DNA of 40,805 nt from an uncultured Faecalibacterium sp. (lineage in GTDB: Bacteria; Bacillota; Clostridia; Oscillospirales; Ruminococcaceae): positions 1 through 40,805 of the forward strand of contig CAKSYT010000015.1 in assembly GCA_934524985.1 (NCBI GenBank), written 5' to 3'. Positions within the stretch are counted from its first letter, which is position 1. Every line of letters begins with the position of its first letter. Below the pieces are notes generated by a model that searched no databases, was not told where the DNA came from, and worked only from the letters and a program-made list of their open reading frames with translations. A program made the position numbers and the translations under genes. This document shows, one piece after another, positions 22,871-30,649 of this stretch.

Positions 22871-22903
22871 CCCCGAGGAGCACCCGCTCCCCGGGGCTTT
22901 TTG
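22871..22903 (+). terminator. Terminator of lipoprotein gene 2
   Basis: CCCCGAGGAG pairs with CTCCCCGGGG (one slip) and is followed by CTTTTTG. Confidence 0.8.
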
Positions 22904-22909
22904 CGTGAA

Positions 22910-23027
22910 CCCCTCCCGTGAAAATGGGATAGCGGAGCGTCCGCAGACGCTCCGCTATCCCGAAATTTAAAATAATAATTCCGCTGAATATGGCTAGAGC
23001 GCAGCGGAAGCCATTTTCAATCGTCCC
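22910..23027 (+). repeat. Repeat family B, copy B6
   Basis: Lead CCCCTCCCGTGAAAA and arms GGGATAGCGGAGCGTC and GACGCTCCGCTATCCC (22926-22941/22946-22961) around CGCA. Compared with B5, the change C-to-A in one arm is matched by G-to-T in the other. The second part is identical to B5. Confidence 0.88.
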
Positions 23028-23050
23028 GCCCTCCCGGCGGGCTTTTTTTC
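23024..23050 (+). terminator. Terminator-like hairpin at the end of B6
   Basis: CCCGCC and GGCGGG form a stem followed by CTTTTTTT, upstream of the jet promoter. Confidence 0.6.
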
Positions 23051-23058
23051 GCCTTTTT

Positions 23059-23087
23059 GTGACAAACTCCGCCCGCTGTGGTACAAT
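23059..23087 (+). promoter_or_regulatory. Promoter of the jetABC operon
   Basis: GTGACA at 23059-23064 and TACAAT at 23082-23087 are 17 bp apart, 36 bases before jetA. The AGAAAGG ribosome site precedes the ATG. Confidence 0.65.
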
Positions 23088-23123
23088 AAAAGGGTATCGA
23101 ACTTACACAGAAAGGACGTTTCC

Positions 23124-24554
23124 ATGCAGCTGTTTGAACTGGTCAGCCCACGGCTGTTCCGCCCGCTGGCGGGGCCGAACCGGGCGTTTTATGCAGAGCT
23201 TTTGCTGCTGCTCTGGGAGGAGTGCCGCCATACGGCAGATTACAGCATTTCCCGCGCCGAAGCCGTCTCCCGCGCCGAGGATTATTTTGCCGCGCTGGCA
23301 AAGCCGCTGGCGCTGGATGCCGACGGCGCGGGCGATGAGGACGAGCAGCCCACCCGCGACCCCCACACGCTGGCGGTGGGCTTTCTGCTGCGTCTGCGCC
23401 GCACCGGCTGGCTGGAGGAGCAGCCCGGCAGCTACGAAAGCGAGCCCACCCTTGCCTTTATGCCGGAGGTCACCCCGCTGCTGGACGCGCTGGAAGAAAT
23501 ACTGAACCCCCGGGTGGTCACCTATACCGGCAAGCTGTATAAGGCGTGGCAGCTGCTGGGCAGCATCGGACAGGAAAAAAGCCCCTACGAGAACGTGCTG
23601 CGGGAGGTGGCGGCAGACCTTGAGACTTTGAACAAGTCCCTGCGCGCCCTCAACGCCTCCATCGGGCATTACATCGACCGCCTGACCCATAACCGCACCC
23701 CGCAGGAGGTGCTGGAACTGTTCGACCAGTATGAGGAAAAGGTGGTGGCGGCGGCGTACCACCGCTTTAAAACCAGCGATAACCTGTTCAATTATCGCGC
23801 CTATCTGGAAGAAGAGCTGGACGACTGCGAGCAGAACCAGCTGCCGCGCTTAGCGCTGGATTACGCCCGGGTGGAGCGCTGCGCCCCCGGCGAGGCGGCA
23901 CCCCGGGTGCGTGCCCTTATCCAGCAGCAGCGGGACGCGCTGGAAGAGATGAGCACCCTGATGAAGGAGATCGATGCCAGCCACATCCGCTACCGCAAGC
24001 GTGCGGTGCAGCGGGCACAGTTTTTGCTGCTGAGCGACCGCTCGGCGCAGGGCAGCGTCACCGCCCTGCTGCGCCGCTATGCGGAGGACATCCGCAGCCC
24101 GGAGCAGCTGTTCGAGCCGGACGACGGCCCGGTGGCGGCGCGGCTGCACCTGTACCCGGCGGCAGTGTTCGGCGCAAAGCCGCTGTATCCCCCCGCCGCG
24201 CCCCGCACCGAAGCACCCCTTGCCCCGGTGCGCACCGAGCCCCTCGACCCCGACCGGCTGCGGCAGGAGCAGCAGCTGCTGCTGGACTACGCCCGCCTTG
24301 CCGTCACCGAGGAAAACGTGGCGCTGCTGGCGCAGCAGGCATTGGCTGCCCGCCCGCAGGTGAACGCCTCCACCCTTGTGGAGGAATACCCGGGCGATTT
24401 TACAGGCATCATCGGCCTGCACACCTATTCCCAGTCGCCGCACCGGGAGTATGATATCACCCTGACCGGAAACTGGGTGGAGCGCGGCGGCTTCCGGTTT
24501 CAGGATTTTGTCCTGACCCGCCGCAAGGAGGTAAACACGGATGGCAACCATTGA
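23124..24554 (+). CDS. jetA: Wadjet-like condensin subunit JetA (DUF5716 type, kleisin/MukF-like)
   Basis: 476 aa. The N-terminus (LFRPLAGPNRAFYAELLLLL, then LAVGFLLRLRRTGWLEEQPG and a SYESEPTLAFMPE segment) follows the winged-helix pattern of the JetA family. Residues about 150-310 are helical and rich in heptads, as expected for a kleisin linking SMC heads. In Wadjet and Mks complexes this subunit bridges the ATPase dimer with JetB. The operon context supports the call: jetB overlaps its end by 14 bases and the SMC-like jetC follows. Known Wadjet systems restrict plasmids by extruding and cutting circular DNA; without JetD this one may differ. Confidence 0.85.
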   Translation: MQLFELVSPRLFRPLAGPNRAFYAELLLLLWEECRHTADYSISRAEAVSRAEDYFAALAKPLALDADGAGDEDEQPTRDPHTLAVGFLLRLRRTGWLEEQPGSYESEPTLAFMPEVTPLLDALEEILNPRVVTYTGKLYKAWQLLGSIGQEKSPYENVLREVAADLETLNKSLRALNASIGHYIDRLTHNRTPQEVLELFDQYEEKVVAAAYHRFKTSDNLFNYRAYLEEELDDCEQNQLPRLALDYARVERCAPGEAAPRVRALIQQQRDALEEMSTLMKEIDASHIRYRKRAVQRAQFLLLSDRSAQGSVTALLRRYAEDIRSPEQLFEPDDGPVAARLHLYPAAVFGAKPLYPPAAPRTEAPLAPVRTEPLDPDRLRQEQQLLLDYARLAVTEENVALLAQQALAARPQVNASTLVEEYPGDFTGIIGLHTYSQSPHREYDITLTGNWVERGGFRFQDFVLTRRKEVNTDGNH

Positions 24555-25149
24555 TCTGCTGGAAGAAACCGCAAACTATCTGCTCAACCACTGCTTTGTG
24601 CTGGGCTGCGTAGAGGAACAGCGGGCAAAATATCTGTATATTCAGGATCACCTCAACGAGGTGCGTGCGGTGTTCAAACCGCTGGGCTATGCGGTGCTTT
24701 TGTACCCCGCACCCATGCAGGCGGCGGCGCTGGTCAACGAGCACGAGGGCAGTCAGGCACGGCTGCTCAAGTACGAAAGCATCCTGCTGCTGGTGCTGCG
24801 GCTTTTGTACCTGCAAAAGCGGGAAAGCCTTGCCGCCAGCGCGGACGAGGTGCTGGTGACCGTAGAAGAAGTACAGGCCGAATTGCAAAAGATGAACCTG
24901 CCCCGCAAACTGGATCAGCAAACGCTGGAAAAGCTCATGCGCACCCTGCGCCGGTACAATCTGGCGCGTCCGGTGGGACGGCTCTCCGGGCTGGACAGCC
25001 GCATCGAGGTATTTCCCACGGTGCTGCTGGCGCTGCCGGACGCTGACCTTGCGGATGCCGCCGCCGAGAGCGCCCGCACCCGCACCGAGCTTGGCCTGTA
25101 CGAGCGCCCGGAGGGCGCAGACATGGAAGCAGGGGAGGGTGAAGCATGA
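24541..25149 (+). CDS. jetB: Wadjet-like condensin subunit JetB (DUF4194, MukE/MksE-like)
   Basis: 202 aa, overlapping jetA by 14 bases and jetC by ATGA. The pattern matches DUF4194: an early FVLGCVEEQRAKYLYIQDHL segment, then a YESILLLVLRLLYLQKRESL helix, a LPRKLDQQTLEKLMRTLRRY winged-helix stretch and a terminal acid-rich tail. The protein would dimerise and bind the kleisin JetA as the KITE subunit of the complex. It is a small, entirely cytosolic protein with no membrane segment. The tight overlaps indicate coupled translation and fixed stoichiometry. Confidence 0.87.
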   Translation: MATIDLLEETANYLLNHCFVLGCVEEQRAKYLYIQDHLNEVRAVFKPLGYAVLLYPAPMQAAALVNEHEGSQARLLKYESILLLVLRLLYLQKRESLAASADEVLVTVEEVQAELQKMNLPRKLDQQTLEKLMRTLRRYNLARPVGRLSGLDSRIEVFPTVLLALPDADLADAAAESARTRTELGLYERPEGADMEAGEGEA

Positions 25150-28100
25150 TCGAACTCAAGCGCCTGAAACTTATCAACTGGCACAACTTTGAAAATACTA
25201 CCTTCGACTGCGCCCGCCTGACCTATATGATCGGCGTGAACGCCGTGGGCAAGACCACCATTCTGGACGCCATCCGCTACTGCCTGACCACCAACCGCAA
25301 CTTCAATGCGCTGGGCAATAAAAAGAGCGGACGCACCCTGCAGGGCTCTGTCCACGCCAAGCAGCGCGGCGAAAACGCCTACCGCCGCCCGGGGCACACC
25401 GTGGCGTATATCGGGGCGGAGTTCTGGGACAGCGTAAAACACACCAGCTTTGTCATCGCGGTGCGGGTGGAGTCCGAGGGCCCCATGCAGGAACTGCACC
25501 CCGGCGACCAGACATGGTATATCTCGGAGGACGGCATCACGCTGGAACAGCTGCCCTTTATTGACCCGCGCACCGGTGCGCCCAGCGCCAAGGAGGACTT
25601 CAAGCCCGCCGAGGGGCGGCTTTCCTACACCCGCAGCCCCAGCGAAGCGCGGGACCGCATCTGCCGCGCACTGGGCATCGGGCGCGCAGCCAGCCCGCTG
25701 GGTAAAAAGTTCAACGAGGTGTTCCAGATGGGCACCAGCATGGACGAGATCCCGAACTTCCGGGAGTTTCTGTACCAGTACATCCTCCCGCAGCCGGAAC
25801 TGGACTTGGAAGCCTTGCAGGGTGACCGTTTGGAGCTGGAAAACCTGCACGCCGTGCTGGCGGAAGCCCAGACCCGCGCCGATGCGCTGGACGAGATCGT
25901 GCGTTTTGGCCGCGAAGCCACCGAAAAGCAGACCGAAGCCCTTGTGAACCGCGGTGCCGCCCTGCTGGCGCGGGCTGCTGCCGATGCCGGGGAAAAGGCT
26001 GTCTGGCAGGAGCGGGTGGAAGCCGGACGCCGCCAGCAGGAGACGCTGCGCACCCGCTACGCCGAGGCCAAGACCGCCGAAGCGGAAGCCCGCCGCGCCT
26101 ACCTGACCGCCCACAGCGCCGCCGGTGCCAGCGGCGAGGGCCGCGCACTGGACGCCCTCAGCGAGGAACTGGCGCACCGGCAGACCGCACTGGATGCCGC
26201 CGCCCGCAAGGCCGACACCGCTGAAAAAGCTGCCGAAAAGACCGGCAACCTGCTGGCGGTGCTGCGCCGCAGCGGCTTTGCTGCCGGGCAGAAGATGGCC
26301 GACCTGACCCCCGACACCCTGCCCGCCCTGACCGACTGGCTGACCGCACAGGAAAAGCCGCTGGAAGAAGCCTATTTTGCCGCCCGGCAGCACACCGCCG
26401 CTTTGCAGCGGCAGCAGACCGAGAAGCGCGCCGAGCTGGACGCCGTGTCCGGCGGCAAGTGGGTGTACCCCCACGGCGACGCTGCCACCCGGGTGCGGGA
26501 TGCCGTGAACGCCGAGCTGAAAAGCCGGGGCATGGAGCCGGACGCCCGCATCTTCTGCGAACTGCTGAACGTGGAGGACGAAAGCTGGCAGGACTGCGTG
26601 GAAGCCTGTCTGGGCGACCGCCGGTTCGATATCCTTGTGCCGCCCGCCCACTACGCCGCCGCAAAGAGCGCCTTTGTGGCGCTGAAGGATAAGGTGGGGC
26701 CCATCAGCCTGCTGGACACCCCGGGTCTGCGCAAGGCCAACCGCCGCGCCGACACCGCCCCCGCCGACAGTCTGGCGGCACAGGTCACCAGCGAAAACCC
26801 GCTGGCCGCGCAGTACGCCGACACCATTCTGCGCCGCATCGTCTGCTGCGACACCCCCGACACGCTGGAAAACTACCCCGACAGCGCCACCCGTGACCTG
26901 TTGCGCCACCATCCCTTCCGCTTGGAGCGTCTGCGCACCCCGCAGCGCTATATCGGCTTGGAAGCCCGCCGCGCCCGCGCCGGGGCACTGGCAGGGGAGA
27001 TGAACGCCCTTGCCGAGGAGGTGCGCGCCGCCGCACAGGCAGAGCAGAACCTGAAAGCCGCATACAGCCAGTACCAGACCCTTTTGCGCGGCACCACGCT
27101 GGAAGAGCTTGCCGCTTTGTGGGACGCCCGCGCCGCCCTGACCGCCGCTCGCGCGGCGGCGGAGGAACAGGCCGCAAAGCTGGCGGAGTGCCGCGAGAAC
27201 CCCCTGCTGCAGCAGCTGTACAAGGAGGAAGAGGTGCGCGAAGCCGCATGGGAAGCCGCCCGCACTGCCGTGGAGCAGACCGGCGGCGACCTGCGCGTGT
27301 GCGAAAAACAGATCACCTCCTGCGAGACCGAGCAGCAAAAAGCAGTGGACACCGCCGAAAAGAGCGCACAGGCCGCCGAGAGCTTTTTTGCCGCCCACCC
27401 GCTGGTGGAGCCGCTCTCCCGCAGCCGTCAGCAGGCGCTCACCGGGCCGGATAAGTCTCCCCGCGCCGCCGCGCAGGCCGCCGAAAAGGCACAGGCCAAG
27501 CTGGACGATGCCCTGACCGTCTACCTGAACAGCACGCTGGAACCGGCGCAGAGAGCCTATAACCAGCGCTATGTCTGCGATTACCCCTTGGGGCTTGCCG
27601 GGCTGGAGCAGTACCGCGCCCAGCACGAAAGCCTTGTGCGCATCGATTTGGAGCGCTACGCCGCCCGTCTGGAGCAGGCGCAGCGGGACTGCAAGGACCG
27701 CTTCCGCAAGGATATCCTGTTCCGCATGAAGGACGATATCTTCAACGCCCGGCGGCAGTTCCGGGAACTGAACAAGGTCATGGAGCAGCTGACCTACGGC
27801 GAGGAGGTCTACCGCTTTGAACTGGAGCCCAGCCGCGACCCGCAGCTGGCGGCGTTCTATCAGGTCATTGTGGATAAGGGCAACCAGCAGATGACCGAGG
27901 GCGATTCTCTGGACAATCTTGCCGCTACCGCCGACCCCGCCTACGAGCGTCAGGTGGACGAACTGATGGAAAAGATCATGGCAGACGTGGACGAGAACAC
28001 CCGCGCCCGGCAGGAGGGACGCACCGCTGCCGGTGCCACCCTTTCGGACTATGTGGACTACCGCACCTATCTGGACTACGATATCAAGGTGACCAATCAG

Positions 28101-28445
28101 GTCACCGGGCAGCAGGCGTATCTTTCCCGCGTCAGCCGCGATTCCTCCGGCGGCGAGAATCAGGCGCCCTTCTATGTGGCCATCTGCGCCAGCCTTCTGC
28201 AAATTTACCAGAAGAGCGAAAACAGCATCCGTCTGGTGCTGCTGGACGAAGCCTTCAGCAAGATGACCAGCGACCGCATCCGCCCCATGATGGAGCTGTT
28301 CCGCCGCCTGCAATTGCAGGTGCTGCTCATCTCCACCGTGGAAAAGAGCACCGCCATCCAGCCCTATTGCGATATCACCTACTCCATCGTCCGCCACGGC
28401 GACGCCAACGCCATCGCGCCCTTTGTCCGCCTTACGGAGAAATAA
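25146..28445 (+). CDS. jetC: Wadjet-like SMC ATPase JetC (MukB/MksB-like)
   Basis: 1099 aa. Walker A is GVNAVGKTT at residues 30-38. Long coiled coils rich in Ala/Glu lie at about 245-460 and 600-870, separated by a hinge-like globular part (about 465-590, ARIFCELLNVEDESWQDCVE onward). The ABC signature SSGGENQ is at 1000-1006 and Walker B is LLLDEAF with D1034/E1035. All ATPase motifs are intact, so the motor should work. The protein would form a dimer that loops DNA using ATP. It overlaps jetB by 4 bases. GC content is high, as in the rest of the chromosome. After its TAA only 15 bases separate it from the nuclease-like gene; no jetD follows. Confidence 0.92.
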   Translation: MIELKRLKLINWHNFENTTFDCARLTYMIGVNAVGKTTILDAIRYCLTTNRNFNALGNKKSGRTLQGSVHAKQRGENAYRRPGHTVAYIGAEFWDSVKHTSFVIAVRVESEGPMQELHPGDQTWYISEDGITLEQLPFIDPRTGAPSAKEDFKPAEGRLSYTRSPSEARDRICRALGIGRAASPLGKKFNEVFQMGTSMDEIPNFREFLYQYILPQPELDLEALQGDRLELENLHAVLAEAQTRADALDEIVRFGREATEKQTEALVNRGAALLARAAADAGEKAVWQERVEAGRRQQETLRTRYAEAKTAEAEARRAYLTAHSAAGASGEGRALDALSEELAHRQTALDAAARKADTAEKAAEKTGNLLAVLRRSGFAAGQKMADLTPDTLPALTDWLTAQEKPLEEAYFAARQHTAALQRQQTEKRAELDAVSGGKWVYPHGDAATRVRDAVNAELKSRGMEPDARIFCELLNVEDESWQDCVEACLGDRRFDILVPPAHYAAAKSAFVALKDKVGPISLLDTPGLRKANRRADTAPADSLAAQVTSENPLAAQYADTILRRIVCCDTPDTLENYPDSATRDLLRHHPFRLERLRTPQRYIGLEARRARAGALAGEMNALAEEVRAAAQAEQNLKAAYSQYQTLLRGTTLEELAALWDARAALTAARAAAEEQAAKLAECRENPLLQQLYKEEEVREAAWEAARTAVEQTGGDLRVCEKQITSCETEQQKAVDTAEKSAQAAESFFAAHPLVEPLSRSRQQALTGPDKSPRAAAQAAEKAQAKLDDALTVYLNSTLEPAQRAYNQRYVCDYPLGLAGLEQYRAQHESLVRIDLERYAARLEQAQRDCKDRFRKDILFRMKDDIFNARRQFRELNKVMEQLTYGEEVYRFELEPSRDPQLAAFYQVIVDKGNQQMTEGDSLDNLAATADPAYERQVDELMEKIMADVDENTRARQEGRTAAGATLSDYVDYRTYLDYDIKVTNQVTGQQAYLSRVSRDSSGGENQAPFYVAICASLLQIYQKSENSIRLVLLDEAFSKMTSDRIRPMMELFRRLQLQVLLISTVEKSTAIQPYCDITYSIVRHGDANAIAPFVRLTEK

Positions 28446-28460
28446 AAGAAAGGGTGTAGA

Positions 28461-28829
28461 ATGGAAAAAACAAGACGAGTTGGAGTTCTGACAAAACGTG
28501 TGATCGAACTGCTGGAATTGGAGTTGCCGGAAGGAAAAGATATTCTTCTTGGCGATTCCAACATTGGGCACATGACAACACGCCATCCTGAGGACTTTGC
28601 ATTATATGGAGAGTACATCCCGGATATTTTAAGAGAACCGGATTATGTGGCGCAAAATAAAAAGGATAACTCCATTGAATATGTCCGAGAAGTAGAAATA
28701 GACCATGTGTTTGTCAAAGTTGCGGTACGGGTGTCTACAAAAGGACAACTTTTTGCAAGGTCGGTTTACAGATTAAATCCAAATCGTGTCCGCAGCTTTA
28801 TCGACAAGGGAAATTTGAAAAAATATTGA
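28461..28829 (+). CDS. Small PBECR-type (Barnase/EndoU/ColicinE5-D/RelE-fold) nuclease-like protein
   Basis: 122 aa beginning 15 bp after jetC, with GAAAGGG as ribosome site. From memory of the family, the layout fits PBECR domains: IGHMTTRHPEDFALYGEYIP with the conserved H-P, then ILREPDYV, then strands V-F-V-K-V-A-V-R-V and a Q-L-F-A-R-S-V-Y-R-L stretch with a possible catalytic Ser/Tyr. These folds include ribonucleases and toxins. The gene is far richer in A and T than jetABC (TTA, AGA and AAA codons), which suggests separate acquisition. It occupies the place of jetD, but it lacks the Toprim-like nuclease of JetD. No immunity or antitoxin protein is adjacent. Confidence 0.65.
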   Translation: MEKTRRVGVLTKRVIELLELELPEGKDILLGDSNIGHMTTRHPEDFALYGEYIPDILREPDYVAQNKKDNSIEYVREVEIDHVFVKVAVRVSTKGQLFARSVYRLNPNRVRSFIDKGNLKKY

Positions 28830-28843
28830 CGCGTTATCGCGTG

Positions 28844-28871
28844 TTGACATTTTGAATTCCTATGATATAAT
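28844..28871 (+). promoter_or_regulatory. Promoter of a small structured RNA unit
   Basis: TTGACA at 28844-28849 and TATAAT at 28866-28871 are 16 bp apart, 15 bases after the nuclease-like gene. No ORF with a ribosome site follows before the terminator. Confidence 0.8.
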
Positions 28872-28877
28872 AATAGT

Positions 28878-29008
28878 GGATAGAGATGAGCAACGGAGGA
28901 CGGAACAGGCAGCCGTCGCCCATTGTTAGGAGATGTGGGAATCGTCACCCCACCCTTGCTCAAAAAAGAGAACGCCCGCCGCATTCGCAGCGGGTGTTCT
29001 CTTTTTTC
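28878..29008 (+). ncRNA. Candidate structured small RNA, about 130 nt, unrecognised
   Basis: Between a consensus promoter and a strong terminator lies a compact fold. An outer stem GAGCAA/TTGCTC (28888-28893/28956-28961) closes two hairpins, GACGG/CCGTC with loop AACAGGCAG (28899-28917) and GTGGG/CCCAC with loop AATCGTCAC (28935-28953). The terminator (28962-29008) pairs AAAAAAGAGAAC with GTTCTCTTTTTT, plus an inner CCCGC/GCGGG. I do not match it to SRP RNA, 6S RNA, tmRNA or a riboswitch I know. It could be a free small RNA or a regulatory leader that ends early. Confidence 0.65.
28962..29008 (+). terminator. Terminator of the small RNA unit
   Basis: A 12-bp outer stem and 5-bp inner stem end in TTTTTT. 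The A run on the left side makes it potentially two-way. Confidence 0.9.
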
Positions 29009-29047
29009 GTGTTTTACACTTTGCGGCAGAATGATGCAAAACGGAGC

Positions 29048-29076
29048 TTGACATAAAAAATAAACTTTGTTATACT
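29048..29076 (+). promoter_or_regulatory. Promoter of the second MATE gene
   Basis: TTGACA at 29048-29053 and TATACT at 29071-29076 are 17 bp apart. The transcript would start near 29083 and carry a leader of about 170 bases. Confidence 0.85.
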
Positions 29077-29113
29077 GTTTTTCGCTCATCGGAGGGCTGT
29101 TTTAACGTAATTG

Positions 29114-29222
29114 AAAGGCCGGATAAGATGTCACCGTTCGTGCTTCCCGGAGGCTGTGGGCACCGTAGTGCCGCAGCAGAAAAGGGAACGCACCGGAACG
29201 GTGGTTCTTATCCGGCCTTTTT
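29114..29222 (+). terminator. Rod-like hairpin leader ending in a T run (attenuator candidate)
   Basis: One continuous fold: AAAGGCCGGATAAG pairs with CTTATCCGGCCTTT (29114-29127/29207-29220, 14 bp perfect). Then CACCGTTC pairs with GAACGGTG, GTGCTTCCC with GGGAACGCAC (one bulge), and CTG-GGCAC with GTGCC-CAG at the tip. The right side runs into TTTTT. It sits wholly between promoter and start codon, so default termination before the MATE gene is likely, with an unknown signal for read-through. Confidence 0.75.
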
Positions 29223-29252
29223 GCATATACGGATCTCGGAAAAGGAGGATCT

Positions 29253-30602
29253 ATGTCAAAGAAAACCATCCAGTTGTCCGATCATTTCAACTATTCCCGC
29301 CTGCTGCGGTTCGTGCTGCCCTGCATCGGCACCATGCTGTTCACCTCCATCTACGGCATCGTGGACGGGCTGTGTGTTTCCAACTTTGTGGGCAAAACGG
29401 CCTTTGCGGCGATCAACCTTATCATGCCGCTGCCGCAGATGCTGGGCACTGTTGGCTTTATGCTGGGCACCGGCGGCAGCGCCATCGTAGGCATCACGCT
29501 GGGCGAGGGCGACCGGAAAAAAGCCGACCGCTATTTTACCATGTTTATGTGGGCAGCGCTTATCTCGGCCGGTGTGCTGGCCGTGCTGGGCATCCTGTTC
29601 CTGCGGCCGGTCGCCGTGCTGCTGGGCGCAAAGGGCGAGCTGCTGGATTACGCTGTGCGCTACGGGCGCATCCTGATGCTGGCGCTGCCGGGCTTCGCCT
29701 TGCAGAATCTGTTCCAAAGCTTTTTCGTCACCGCCGAAAAGCCGCATCTGGGCTTCTGGTTCACCGTAGGTGCAGGCTGCACCAATATGGTGCTGGACGT
29801 TGTGATGGTGGGCACTCTGCACTGGGGCGTGGAGGGCGCTGCCCTTGCCACCCTCATCAGCCAGCTGGTGGGCGGCGTGCTGCCGGTGTTTTATTTTATC
29901 GACCACAACAACACCAGCTGTCTGCACCTGTGCAGAACGCAGTTTTACGGCCGCGTGCTGTGGGATGCCTGCATCAACGGCTCTTCTGAACTGATGACAA
30001 GCCTTTCCATGTCACTGGTCAATATCCTGTATAACTTCCAGCTGCTGCGGCTGATCGGGGAAGACGGCGTGGCGGCTTACGGCGTCATCATGTATGCCGC
30101 TTTCCTGTTCGTGGCAGTGTTCGTGGGCTATGCGGTGGGCAGCGCACCCATCGTCAGCTTCCATTACGGTGCCCGCAACCACGCCGAGGTGCACAACCTC
30201 TACCAGAAGAGCCTGCGCCTAATCGCCGTGGTGTCTGTGACCATGACGGCGGCGTCTGTGGTGATCATTCCCTATGTGGCGCGCATCTTTGTGGGCTACG
30301 ATGCCCAGCTGCTGGCGCTGACCAGCCGCGCGTTCCGGCTGTATGCGCTGTGCTTCCTCATCAAGGGCTTCAACATCTATGCGTCCTCCTTCTTCACGGC
30401 GCTGGGCGACGGCGTGACAAGCGCCCTCATCTCCTTTCTGCGCACGTTTCTGTTCCAGATGGCCGCACTGTTCCTTCTGCCCGCCCTCTGGGGCCTTGAC
30501 GGCGTGTGGCTGGCCGTCACCGCCGCCGAGCTTGCCACGCTGGCGGTGACCGTGTATATGTTCGTGACAAAGGATAAAACATTCCATTACCGTCATGGTT
30601 GA
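29253..30602 (+). CDS. MATE-family efflux transporter, MepA-like (second of three)
   Basis: 449 aa with an AGGAGG site. Twelve helices and typical MATE blocks: FTSIYGIVDGLCVSNFVGKT, FMLGTGGSAIVGITLGEGD, and in the second half VGYAVGSAPIVSFHYGARN. The MepA-type subgroup usually exports drugs or toxic amines, driven by Na+ or H+. The gene has its own promoter and a long hairpin leader that ends in a terminator, so expression is probably conditional. It ends at a two-way terminator. Confidence 0.92.
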   Translation: MSKKTIQLSDHFNYSRLLRFVLPCIGTMLFTSIYGIVDGLCVSNFVGKTAFAAINLIMPLPQMLGTVGFMLGTGGSAIVGITLGEGDRKKADRYFTMFMWAALISAGVLAVLGILFLRPVAVLLGAKGELLDYAVRYGRILMLALPGFALQNLFQSFFVTAEKPHLGFWFTVGAGCTNMVLDVVMVGTLHWGVEGAALATLISQLVGGVLPVFYFIDHNNTSCLHLCRTQFYGRVLWDACINGSSELMTSLSMSLVNILYNFQLLRLIGEDGVAAYGVIMYAAFLFVAVFVGYAVGSAPIVSFHYGARNHAEVHNLYQKSLRLIAVVSVTMTAASVVIIPYVARIFVGYDAQLLALTSRAFRLYALCFLIKGFNIYASSFFTALGDGVTSALISFLRTFLFQMAALFLLPALWGLDGVWLAVTAAELATLAVTVYMFVTKDKTFHYRHG

Positions 30603-30610
30603 TGCGCCAT

Positions 30611-30649
30611 AACAAGAAAGCCGCCGGAACCCCGGCGGCTTTCTTGGTT
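30611..30649. terminator. Bidirectional terminator
   Basis: AACAAGAAAGCCGCCGG and CCGGCGGCTTTCTTGGTT form a 16-bp stem, between the converging MATE and histidine phosphatase genes. Confidence 0.92.

Noticed and set aside
24915..28586. A 1223-codon open frame on the minus strand across jetC
   Set aside because: It mirrors the jetC codons, crosses gene borders, has a repetitive Gly/Ala/Leu composition and lacks a ribosome site.
28878..28961. SRP RNA, NiCo riboswitch or another known riboswitch for the small RNA unit
   Set aside because: The AACAGGCAG loop recalls parts of these RNAs, but the conserved cores and junctions I remember are missing.
28830..29252. A jetD gene hidden after jetC
   Set aside because: All frames here are short and the region is filled by promoters, hairpins and terminators. 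No Toprim-like sequence is visible.
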